Shown one piece after another: positions 1 to 5,481 of a stretch of 7,357 nt of DNA (position 1 is the first letter of the stretch; every line of letters begins with the position of its first letter). The stretch spans positions 1 to 7,357 of the forward strand of contig DAOVXI010000093.1 in NCBI GenBank assembly GCA_030636245.1, in the 5' to 3' direction. This stretch comes from Deltaproteobacteria bacterium (GTDB taxonomy: Bacteria > Desulfobacterota > GWC2-55-46 > DRQE01). The notes under the pieces are model-generated. The model was not told the origin of the DNA, searched no databases, and was given only the letters and a program-made list of their open reading frames with translations. Made by a program: the position numbers and the translations under genes.

Positions 1-327
1 ATAAAGGGTCTCTCGGGAAAACACTTTGAGCCAAAAACCGTGACTGCCTTTGAGGATCTCATTGGTGTTTATCCGGTTGGAACAATGGTCAGACTAACAA
101 CGAATGAAGTAGGTATCGTTACGAACACGAATGCGACACACAAGGACAGGCCTGTTGTAAAGATAACATACGGCGAGGACGGAAGTGAACTGGATGAAAC
201 TAAGGAACTTGACCTTGCCAAGATCGAAGTTGATAAACTTTCCATCATAGGCTCTGTTGATCCGCTCTCAAGAAACATGGACATGGGCGGGTTCTTCGCT
301 AAAGAGGGCGACAGAGAAGCCACCTAA
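1..327 (+). CDS. HD-GYP-type phosphohydrolase, C-terminal fragment (5' end outside window)
   Basis: The frame is open from base 1 and ends at TAA 325-327, giving 108 residues of a longer protein. The GTG at base 40 is internal, because the residues before it (GKHFEPKTVTAFEDLIGVYP) continue the domain. What is visible resembles the tail after the HD-GYP core: a 'G..F.P..V.AF..LIGVYPVGT.VRL' helix and strand, then a small beta-rich segment (GIVTNTNATHKDRPVVKI). This arrangement is common in proteins that hydrolyse cyclic-di-GMP or related nucleotides. The catalytic HD and GYP motifs would lie upstream of the window, so enzymatic activity cannot be judged here. The last ~25 residues (SRNMDMGGFFAKEGDREAT) look like a disordered tail. 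The gene converges on the HEAT-repeat gene, with 52 A/T-rich bases between them and no strong terminator hairpin that I can see. Confidence 0.72.
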   Translation: MKGLSGKHFEPKTVTAFEDLIGVYPVGTMVRLTTNEVGIVTNTNATHKDRPVVKITYGEDGSELDETKELDLAKIEVDKLSIIGSVDPLSRNMDMGGFFAKEGDREAT

Positions 328-379
328 GAAAACCTCATCTCACAAAAGATATCATTATAATTAAATAGGGTCTAAGGAG

Positions 380-964
380 TTACTCTGAAGGTTCTGCGAC
401 GGGTACTTCCATTACGCCAAGAGACTTAAGCGAAGTGTTACGCATGGTTTGGTTTCCTTTTGCGGAGAAGTATATCATGGCCTCTTCGGCACGGCTGTCG
501 CCGGAACGCCCGATGAATTCGAGGGCACGCTCAACAACCCCATGATCCTTACTCTTAAGCTGATGCATAAGAGGAGAAAGAAGCTGGGGATCATTAAAGT
601 TATTCATGGCCTCTATCACTACCCTCGCGACAATAACGCTTGCGTCCTTTAGCCCCTCGACAAGATAAGGCAGCACCCTTGTATCACCTATCTTACCAAG
701 AACCCTGTAAGCAGCGGCCCTTACATCCTCTATCTCATCTTTGGTGGCCCACAGCACCATGTTTATGACCTGCTGACCCCTGAGATTTCCAAGCGCATAT
801 ATAGCCCTGAGCTTTTCGATCTTTTCTCCACTCTGGACCATGTCATGAAGCTTTCCGAGTCGACCCCTTATCTCAAGGCACTCAAGCGCTTCGGCAGCGG
901 TTGTGCGGATGGTATCACTCTCATCGCGTAGCGCTTTTATAAGTACATGTCGTCTATTCTCCAT
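380..964 (-). CDS. HEAT-repeat (PBS-lyase-like) protein
   Basis: This encodes 194 residues made almost entirely of about six HEAT-like helical pairs of ~30 residues. Typical repeats are 'IEDVRAAAYRVLGKIGDTRVLPYL' (around 79-102), 'LVEGLKDASVIVARVVIEAM' and 'LKSKDHGVVERALEFIGRSGDSRAEEAM'. The pattern of a D-x-x-V/I-R-x-x-A-A helix followed by L-G-x-I-G-D-x-R and a leucine-rich helix is typical. Such solenoids bind other proteins; no catalytic residue set is visible. There is no signal peptide, so it is probably cytoplasmic. The chosen start is ATG at 964 (MENRRHVL), which opens directly into the first helix. A GTG at 988 abuts the trmFO stop codon and would add eight residues (MFFCYFLY) unlike the rest of the protein. 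Neither start has a good Shine-Dalgarno sequence, so translation may be coupled to trmFO. The partner and role are unknown. Confidence 0.8.
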   Translation of the reverse strand: MENRRHVLIKALRDESDTIRTTAAEALECLEIRGRLGKLHDMVQSGEKIEKLRAIYALGNLRGQQVINMVLWATKDEIEDVRAAAYRVLGKIGDTRVLPYLVEGLKDASVIVARVVIEAMNNFNDPQLLSPLMHQLKSKDHGVVERALEFIGRSGDSRAEEAMIYFSAKGNQTMRNTSLKSLGVMEVPVAEPSE

Positions 965-978
965 ATATAGAAAATAGC

Positions 979-1003
979 AAAAAAACACCTAGCTTTCAAG
1001 TGT
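979..1003 (-). terminator. weak intrinsic terminator or attenuator between trmFO and the HEAT gene
   Basis: On the minus strand ACACTT (1003-998) can pair with AGGTGT (990-985) across a 7-base loop. This gives a 6-bp stem with one T-G wobble, and a run of seven T follows directly (985-979). The stem covers the last codons and stop of trmFO. The stem is short and only moderately GC-containing, so read-through is likely. It could reduce expression of the HEAT gene relative to trmFO rather than stop transcription fully. This is read by eye; no folding energy was computed. Confidence 0.3.
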
Positions 1004-2308
1004 ATTTTGCCACCACTCCTTTGTCGCACGGGTCGCGAACTCTGCCTGAAATGCCTTTTTCTCCTTACCCCTAAGGCGTTTACCCCCCGGCAAGGGTGTC
1101 TCAAGTATCCCGAAATTAGCATTCATGGGCATGAATTTTTTGCCCGCACCACCCTCATGCAGGTGTTTTATAAGCCCCGCTCCCATACTCCCGGGTGGCG
1201 GGCTGAGGAACTCCTTGCCCAAAACCATACGGGCGGCATTGAGCCCTGCGAGCAGTCCCGTGTATGCGCTCTCAATATACCCCTCAACCCCGGTGAGCTG
1301 ACCTGCAACAAAAACACCCTTCTCCCCCTTTAGCTCAAGCGTATCATCTAATAACTCCGGTGAGTTGATATATGTATTCCTGTGTATATTTCCAAAGCGC
1401 GCAAAGCGTACATGAGAAAGACCCGGGATAAGGCTGAATACCCTCTTCTGTTCGGTGTGGGTGAGCCTTGTTTGAAAACCGACAAGGTTGAACAAAGTTC
1501 CCTCTTTATTTTCCTGCCTGAGCTGCAGCACAGCATGAGGTCTCTTGCCGGTTTTCGGATCGATAAGCCCCACCGGACGCATCGGCCCGAAAGCAAGGGT
1601 GTCAACCCCACGCGAAGCTATCTCCTCAACAGGCATACATCCCTCAAAATAAGGGATCTTCTCGAACTCACGAAGCGGGGTTTTTTCTGAGGCGATTATC
1701 TCACGATGAAAATTTTCATACTCTTCCTTATTCATCGGACAATTCACATAATCGGCCCCGCCTTTGTCATAGCGTGCGGCCATATAGGCCACATCAAAGT
1801 CAATACTGTCCTTATACACAATAGGAGAAGTGGCGTCGTAGAAGAACATATTTTCCTCACCCAGAAGCCCTCCGAAGTTTTGCATGAGCTTATCCGAGCT
1901 TAGCGGACCTGTTGCTATGATAACCGGTCTCTCAGGCGGCAGCTCGACCATCTCGGAACGTATGATCTCAACACCAAGCTCTACAAGTTTATTTGTCACA
2001 AGCCTTGAGAACTCTTCTCTGTCAACGGCAAGTGCCTTGCCTGCAGGCACACGAGCGCCCTCTGCCGCAGAAAGCAACACAGAGCCCATTATGCTCATCT
2101 CTTGTTTCAAAACACCTTGAGCGTTCTCCAAAGACTCCGACTTTAGCGAGTTTGAGCAGACAAGCTCGGCTAGCCCCTCCATGGTATGTGCAGGTGAGAA
2201 CCTCTCCGGCTTCATCTCATAGAGCTTTACCTTAAGCCCAAGCCTTGCACCCATTGCCGCTGCCTCGCATCCACCAAGCCCTCCGCCTATTACTATTATC
2301 TCTTTCAT
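989..2308 (-). CDS. trmFO: methylenetetrahydrofolate--tRNA-(uracil-5-)-methyltransferase TrmFO
   Basis: This flavoenzyme forms 5-methyluridine at position 54 of the tRNA T-loop, taking the carbon from 5,10-methylenetetrahydrofolate and using FAD and NAD(P)H. The 439 residues match the usual family length. Visible signatures are the N-terminal FAD-binding Rossmann motif (VIGGGLGGCEAA, 6-17), YEMKPERFSPAHT (30-42), ELVCSNSLKS (48-57), VPAGKALAVDR (87-97), FEGCMPVEE (221-229), FGPMRPVGL and the C-terminal FVAGQLTGVEGYIESA. Cys51 and Cys224 sit at the places of Cys53 and Cys226 of the Bacillus subtilis enzyme, which are implicated in catalysis. The start was placed at ATG 2308 because MKEIIVIGGG is where the family begins. 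An in-frame ATG at 2347 would add 13 residues outside the fold. No Shine-Dalgarno precedes 2308, and a promoter-like -10 lies 7 bases upstream. The HEAT gene follows immediately. Presence of TrmFO implies the folate-dependent rather than the SAM-dependent TrmA route. Confidence 0.96.
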   Translation of the reverse strand: MKEIIVIGGGLGGCEAAAMGARLGLKVKLYEMKPERFSPAHTMEGLAELVCSNSLKSESLENAQGVLKQEMSIMGSVLLSAAEGARVPAGKALAVDREEFSRLVTNKLVELGVEIIRSEMVELPPERPVIIATGPLSSDKLMQNFGGLLGEENMFFYDATSPIVYKDSIDFDVAYMAARYDKGGADYVNCPMNKEEYENFHREIIASEKTPLREFEKIPYFEGCMPVEEIASRGVDTLAFGPMRPVGLIDPKTGKRPHAVLQLRQENKEGTLFNLVGFQTRLTHTEQKRVFSLIPGLSHVRFARFGNIHRNTYINSPELLDDTLELKGEKGVFVAGQLTGVEGYIESAYTGLLAGLNAARMVLGKEFLSPPPGSMGAGLIKHLHEGGAGKKFMPMNANFGILETPLPGGKRLRGKEKKAFQAEFATRATKEWWQNTLES

Positions 2309-2315
2309 CCGGTAT

Positions 2316-2344
2316 ATAATACTACGCAATAGCTTTACCCACAA
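2316..2344 (-). promoter_or_regulatory. candidate sigma70-like promoter for trmFO
   Basis: On the minus strand TTGTGG (2344-2339) and TATTAT (2321-2316) are separated by 17 bases. This is a poor -35 (3 of 6) and a good -10 (5 of 6) at ideal spacing. The -10 ends 7 bases before the trmFO ATG at 2308, so a transcript from it would start at or next to the start codon. That fits the absence of a ribosome binding site. The match is by eye, and AT-rich sequence gives such hits by chance. Confidence 0.35.
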
Positions 2345-2349
2345 CATTA

Positions 2350-2366
2350 TTAAGCTGTTGGCTTAA
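2350..2366. promoter_or_regulatory. 17-bp dyad in the divergent trmFO/acyP intergenic region
   Basis: TTAAGC and GCTTAA form a perfect 6-bp inverted repeat around the 5-base centre TGTTG. It lies in the 85-base gap between two divergently transcribed operons, just upstream of the promoter-like sequence for trmFO. This is the size and position of a dimeric regulator's operator, but six-base arms are short and no regulator gene is adjacent. It could equally be chance. Confidence 0.25.
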
Positions 2367-2393
2367 GTTTATATTTTGTGGTAGCGTATCTGC

Positions 2394-2672
2394 ATGAGAC
2401 AGGTCAGGGCACACGTCATAATAGAAGGGGTGGTCCAAGGCGTATTTTTCCGTGCCACAACAGCTGAGGAAGCTGAGCGTCTCACGCTATCGGGATGGGT
2501 AAGGAACTTAAGTAACGGTAACGTTGAAGCTGTCTTTGAAGGGGATGAAGATATGGTTGAAGCTATCCTAAAGTGGTGCGAAAGCGGGCCTCCTTCCGCA
2601 AGCGTGGAAAATGTCTTAACAAAAATTCTCACACACACCGGTGAGTTCAAAGGGTTCAAGGTAATAAGATGA
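2394..2672 (+). CDS. acyP: acylphosphatase
   Basis: This small cytosolic enzyme hydrolyses the carboxyl-phosphate bond of acylphosphates such as acetyl phosphate or 1,3-bisphosphoglycerate. The 92 residues are the full family length. The phosphate-binding loop GVVQGVFFR (12-20) carries the catalytic Arg20, and GWVRNLSNGNVEAVFEG (34-50) carries the catalytic Asn38. The usual C-terminal strand is present (GEFKGFKVIR). The start at ATG 2394 gives the canonical N-terminus (MRQVRAHVIIEGVVQGV), although no clear Shine-Dalgarno precedes it. The stop codon overlaps the ATG of the lipoprotein gene by 4 bases (ATGA), so the two are translationally coupled. The gene is transcribed away from trmFO. The physiological substrate of bacterial acylphosphatases is generally unsettled. 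Confidence 0.95.
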   Translation: MRQVRAHVIIEGVVQGVFFRATTAEEAERLTLSGWVRNLSNGNVEAVFEGDEDMVEAILKWCESGPPSASVENVLTKILTHTGEFKGFKVIR

Positions 2673-3301
2673 AAAGTAAAGTACTTCTCATGATCGGCAT
2701 TATCTTTTTTGTTTCTGCCGGCTGTGCAACAACAAATGAACCAATACATGTGGTCGATGTCAGAGCGTATCTAACTCCACAAGACATATCAGGACAGGGT
2801 TATGGATCAACAGATATCGTTGCCTTCTTTGAAGATGAATCGGTTAGGATCGAAGTCAGGCAGATATCAGCAGGCGACAAAGCTCTAACCAACGACATAC
2901 TAAACAGGCTTTACTCAAAAAAACTCATAATACTGAGAATGAAAATAACCAACAAAGGTGACCATCAAATAATCTACAACCCTGGCGGCACGGGGCTTAT
3001 ACTCGGCAAACTTGATTATAAGAAACCAATGGACTACTCCGACTTCTACCTCCTGGAAGAGGCAAGAAAAGGTCACGACGACAACGCCTCAAGAATAAAA
3101 ACACAACAGGACCTCTCAAAACTGCGGGGACTCTACTATGATCTAAGCACAAGGGTGGCTGAAAAAGAAAGCGTAGACAAGCTCCTTCTCTTCAGCCCCC
3201 CGATGGAACAAAGCGACTACGCGCTTCTTATGATAAAGGAATTTTATATAGGAACAAAAACTATTAATCTTACCTTTGCCTTTGATGCGGTCTTACAATA
3301 G
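2669..3301 (+). CDS. uncharacterised lipoprotein
   Basis: I do not recognise this 210-residue family. The N-terminus is a lipoprotein signal peptide: MKSK, a hydrophobic core (VLLMIGIIFFVS) and a lipobox-like SAGC with Cys19 as the acylation site. The lipobox has Ser rather than Leu at -3. Residue +2 is Ala, not Asp, which favours the outer membrane. The mature part alternates short beta strands with loops. The segment LIILRMKITNKGDHQIIYNP (86-105) followed later by AEKESVDKLLLFSPP resembles Ig-like 'NKGD' beta-sandwich domains of secreted bacterial proteins (the DUF4352 style). That resemblance is inference from pattern only. A basic, charged middle (RKGHDDNASRIKTQQDLSKL, 133-152) is probably helical. 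The start at ATG 2669 has a Shine-Dalgarno (AAGG) 7 bases upstream and overlaps acyP by 4 bases. It ends 6 bases from the convergent hendecad-protein gene. Confidence 0.85.
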   Translation: MKSKVLLMIGIIFFVSAGCATTNEPIHVVDVRAYLTPQDISGQGYGSTDIVAFFEDESVRIEVRQISAGDKALTNDILNRLYSKKLIILRMKITNKGDHQIIYNPGGTGLILGKLDYKKPMDYSDFYLLEEARKGHDDNASRIKTQQDLSKLRGLYYDLSTRVAEKESVDKLLLFSPPMEQSDYALLMIKEFYIGTKTINLTFAFDAVLQ

Positions 3302-3307
3302 TAAACC

Positions 3308-3757
3308 TTACTTCGAAAAGTACTCTTCTGTTTTCTCTTTGGTGTCCTTTACGGCTTCTTTTGTGTCACGGGCGGCCTCCTCTGCGCTTTCCCTGATGGA
3401 GTCTTTTGCCTTCTCTCCAGCCTCCTCTATCGCCCCGACAGCCTTATCTTCAACTCCTGCTATTCCTTCGGTAGCTTTCTGCTTTGCGTCTACAAATGCT
3501 TCCTTTGCCTTTTCCTTACTACCCTCGAAAGCCTTAACAGCAGAGTCCTTCGTGCCGACAACTCTATCCTTTGCGCCTTGCGCGCTGTCCTTTATCTGCT
3601 TCTCATAACTTTCGAGCTTAATGCCAACCTCTTCTGTTTTCTTGCCAAGCTTAATTACGTACTCGCCGCCTCCAAAGACAACAAACAGCACAAAGCAAAC
3701 CACTCCTATAAGAAAACCAATGACTACTCTTTTTATGGTGACAACAATGTTTGACAT
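3308..3757 (-). CDS. membrane-anchored hendecad-repeat (LEA/apolipoprotein-like) protein
   Basis: The 149 residues have two parts. Residues 11-29 form one transmembrane segment (VVIGFLIGVVCFVLFVVFG) after a short basic head. Residues 56-143 are eight consecutive 11-residue repeats, rich in Lys, Glu, Asp and Ala with almost no aromatic residues. In register, position 7 is Ala in seven of eight repeats (62, 73, 84, 95, 106, 117, 128). Position 11 is V, F, F, I, I, I in repeats 1-6. The phase extends back towards the membrane through Ile55 and Val44. Such hendecads give long amphipathic helices as in group 3 LEA proteins, apolipoproteins and YtxH-like proteins, often linked to stress or membrane-surface binding. 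The function here is unknown. Lys9 and Arg10 before the membrane segment suggest a periplasmic tail, but Lys36, Lys39 and Lys40 after it weaken that call. ATG 3757 has a GAGGT Shine-Dalgarno at good spacing. It lies 20 bases downstream of rsmI, probably on the same transcript. Confidence 0.85.
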   Translation of the reverse strand: MSNIVVTIKRVVIGFLIGVVCFVLFVVFGGGEYVIKLGKKTEEVGIKLESYEKQIKDSAQGAKDRVVGTKDSAVKAFEGSKEKAKEAFVDAKQKATEGIAGVEDKAVGAIEEAGEKAKDSIRESAEEAARDTKEAVKDTKEKTEEYFSK

Positions 3758-3777
3758 CTAGGACCTCATACAAAAGA

Positions 3778-4611
3778 TTAATGTTTATCTTTAAGCTTTA
3801 TCGCTTCAATGTACAGCTCACTCTTCTTTATCTTGCTCTCTTTGGCTATGACCTTGACCGCGTCGTTTACGGAAATACCTTTATCCGTAAGCTCACGAAC
3901 AAGCACCAAGGCCTCTTCCATGCTCTTCGGTGGAGGCTCCTCTATTCTTATGATAAGGGTTATCTCGCCTTTTAGCTTTATTCCTGAAAGCCTGCCACGG
4001 AGTTCACTTACCTTGCCTCTTAAGAACTCTTCATTAAGTTTTGTTATCTCTCTTGCGACGAAGATACGGACATCGCCCAGAACATCTTCAATGTCGCTCA
4101 ACGTTTTCTCAAGTCTTCCCGGCGATTCATAGAATACATAAGTACCCTTGCGACCCAAAAGAGTAAGCAGTTCTTTTCTTCTCTGAACTTTTGCCGACGG
4201 CAAGAACCCTTTGAAGGTAAACTCATCGGTCGGCAGAGCGGAAACTGATAGCGCCGCTGTGACAGCCGAAACTCCAGGTATCGGAACGACCTTGATACCC
4301 TCTTCCGCTGCCATCTTTACAACTCTGAAGCCCGGGTCGGATATCGCCGGCGTTCCAGCGTCGGTTACAAGGCTAACGGCAAGTCCTTCCTTTAATTTTG
4401 CTATCAACTCACCGGCACGTTTGATCTCATTATGCTCAAAGCAACTTATCATCTTTGTTTTCTTTATACCAAGCATTGAAAGAAGCTTTCCGGTTCTACG
4501 TGTATCCTCTGCGGCGATCAAGTCACTTGCCTTTAATACTTCGATCGCCCTTAATGTAATGTCATCAAGGTTGCCTATCGGTGTCGCAACAATGTATAAT
4601 CTTCCCTCCAA
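3778..4611 (-). CDS. rsmI: 16S rRNA (cytidine(1402)-2'-O)-methyltransferase RsmI
   Basis: RsmI uses SAM to methylate the 2'-hydroxyl of C1402 in 16S rRNA at the ribosomal decoding centre. The 277 residues are the normal length. Tetrapyrrole-methylase-fold motifs appear in order: YIVATPIGNLDDIT (6-19), AAEDTRRT (33-40), SLVTDAGTPAISDPGF (80-95), PIPGVSA (110-116), FYESPGRL (160-167) and the C-terminal extension. The start is TTG at 4611. TAG and TAA lie immediately upstream in frame and nothing later would keep the conserved Y-I-V-A-T-P strand. AGGAG (4626-4622) is 10 bases upstream of the TTG. That Shine-Dalgarno is part of a 49-bp tandem repeat that also carries the end of the upstream permease gene. 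The permease stop is 104 bases upstream and the hendecad gene 20 bases downstream, so rsmI may be read through from the transporter operon or from its own promoter in the repeat. Confidence 0.96.
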   Translation of the reverse strand: MEGRLYIVATPIGNLDDITLRAIEVLKASDLIAAEDTRRTGKLLSMLGIKKTKMISCFEHNEIKRAGELIAKLKEGLAVSLVTDAGTPAISDPGFRVVKMAAEEGIKVVPIPGVSAVTAALSVSALPTDEFTFKGFLPSAKVQRRKELLTLLGRKGTYVFYESPGRLEKTLSDIEDVLGDVRIFVAREITKLNEEFLRGKVSELRGRLSGIKLKGEITLIIRIEEPPPKSMEEALVLVRELTDKGISVNDAVKVIAKESKIKKSELYIEAIKLKDKH

Positions 4612-4617
4612 ATTCTA

Positions 4618-4644
4618 TTATCTCCTGTCGCTTACTATCATATA
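4618..4644 (-). promoter_or_regulatory. rsmI leader: -10-like sequence and Shine-Dalgarno inside the proximal repeat
   Basis: In the repeat copy nearest rsmI the minus strand reads TATATGATAG (4644-4635), containing TATGAT (5 of 6 to a -10). AGGAG follows at 4626-4622, 10 bases before the TTG start. The distal copy reads TGCATGATAG at the same place, so two of the three differences between copies bear on this -10. The -35 region is poor (TTTTTA). The Shine-Dalgarno is well supported; the promoter is speculative. Confidence 0.35.
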
Positions 4645-4727
4645 GAGTATTTCTGAGAATAAAAACTTATCTCCTGTCGCTTACTATCATGCAGAGTATT
4701 CCTGAGAATAAAAACTTATCTCCTGTC
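4618..4727. repeat. 49-bp direct tandem repeat, two full units plus a 12-bp partial
   Basis: Units span 4618-4666 and 4667-4715, followed by the first 12 bases of a third (4716-4727, TTATCTCCTGTC). The full units differ at three positions, all transitions, so they agree at 46 of 49. The partial unit is the end of the permease coding sequence (minus strand GACAGGAGATAA, last codons D-R-R-stop). Each full unit therefore re-creates this stop-codon and Shine-Dalgarno context. On the minus strand each unit also contains ATG ATA GTA AGC GAC AGG AGA TAA (4641-4618 and 4690-4667), a 7-codon ORF. The repeats are contiguous without spacers, so this is not a CRISPR array. Confidence 0.93.
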
Positions 4728-5477
4728 AAAAGAGGCGGCACTCAAGGCAGTCATGACCACAGAAAATATTATAACAACAAATATGTCTATCGGTAAAGAG
4801 AGCTCCGGGCCAAGCGTGCTGGCGCCGGGCAAAAGTATGTGCTTGAATGAATCCACTCCGTAAGTAAGCGGATTTATGAACGAGAGATAATAAAGAGGCT
4901 CGGGAAGTTTTTTCAAGGGATAGAGCGCGCCGCTCAGGAAGAACATCGGAAGTATTATGAAGTTCATTATAACGTTAAAGCCTTCCAAGGAGTCAAGCCT
5001 CGCCGCTATAAAGAGCCCGAAAGCGGTAAGAGAAAATGAAACAAGGGTTATGAGGAAGATCATTATAACAACTTCCTTCGCCCCGACATGAATGCCTAAA
5101 AAAGGTGCGATAAGCAGGAGCGCTACGCCCTGAAAAAGAGAGAGTGCCGTGCCGCTCACAAGTTTTCCGGCAACAAGTGTAAGCCTTGAAACAGGAGCAA
5201 CAAGCATCTCACGAAGGAATCCGAACTCGCGGTCCCACACCACAGAGAGTGTAGAGAAGATGGAGCTGAATAGTATGGTCATCCCGACGATACCCGGGAG
5301 GATGAACTGCATGTAGCTTCCGTGCTCTCCTGTGTCTATGATACTCGTAAGTCCGGCGCCGACGATAAAAAGCCACATGAGTGGTCTTGCAACAGTGGTG
5401 ATAAGCCTTCCCCTCTGACGATAGAACCTCTTGAACTCCCGAAGGAAGATAACGTATATGGCTTTCCATGATAACAC
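4716..5477 (-). CDS. ABC-2 type exporter, permease subunit
   Basis: This is the membrane half of an ABC-2 exporter, paired with the ATPase encoded just upstream. With the GTG start at 5477 it has 253 residues, typical for DrrB/NodJ-like permeases. About six hydrophobic segments are visible (near 25-45, 58-80, 107-130, 135-158, 168-188 and 230-248). The family signatures are present: WDREFGFLREMLVAPVSR (81-98) after the second segment, and FLSGALYPLKKLPEPLYY (180-197) followed by INPLTYGVDSFK. GTG 5477 is preceded by AGGGG at 8 bases and lies just after the ATPase stop (5482). An ATG further upstream at 5561 would overlap the ATPase gene by 80 bases and add unrelated residues, so it was rejected. 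The gene ends AGG AGA TAA, which is the seed of the tandem repeat downstream. The substrate cannot be read from the sequence: drug, lipid or polysaccharide are all possible. Confidence 0.92.
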   Translation of the reverse strand: MLSWKAIYVIFLREFKRFYRQRGRLITTVARPLMWLFIVGAGLTSIIDTGEHGSYMQFILPGIVGMTILFSSIFSTLSVVWDREFGFLREMLVAPVSRLTLVAGKLVSGTALSLFQGVALLLIAPFLGIHVGAKEVVIMIFLITLVSFSLTAFGLFIAARLDSLEGFNVIMNFIILPMFFLSGALYPLKKLPEPLYYLSFINPLTYGVDSFKHILLPGASTLGPELSLPIDIFVVIIFSVVMTALSAASFDRR

Positions 5478-5481
5478 TAAA

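Noticed and set aside
328..379. Possible bidirectional terminator between the HD-GYP fragment and the HEAT gene
   Set aside because: The 52 bases are AT-rich with no GC-containing inverted repeat that I can find by eye.
2369..2749. 126-residue open frame on the minus strand, opposite acyP
   Set aside because: The plus strand encodes a complete acylphosphatase with both catalytic residues; the minus-strand peptide resembles nothing.
3276..3608. 110-residue open frame on the plus strand, opposite the hendecad gene
   Set aside because: It is the antisense shadow of Lys/Glu/Ala-rich repeat codons, giving a Ser/Ala/Phe-rich peptide. The minus-strand protein has the Shine-Dalgarno, membrane segment and repeat structure.
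4211..4645. 144-residue open frame on the plus strand, opposite rsmI
   Set aside because: It overlaps strongly conserved RsmI motifs on the other strand, and the peptide has no recognisable domain.
4618..4727. Possible CRISPR array
   Set aside because: The repeats are contiguous direct duplications with no unique spacers and only two full copies.
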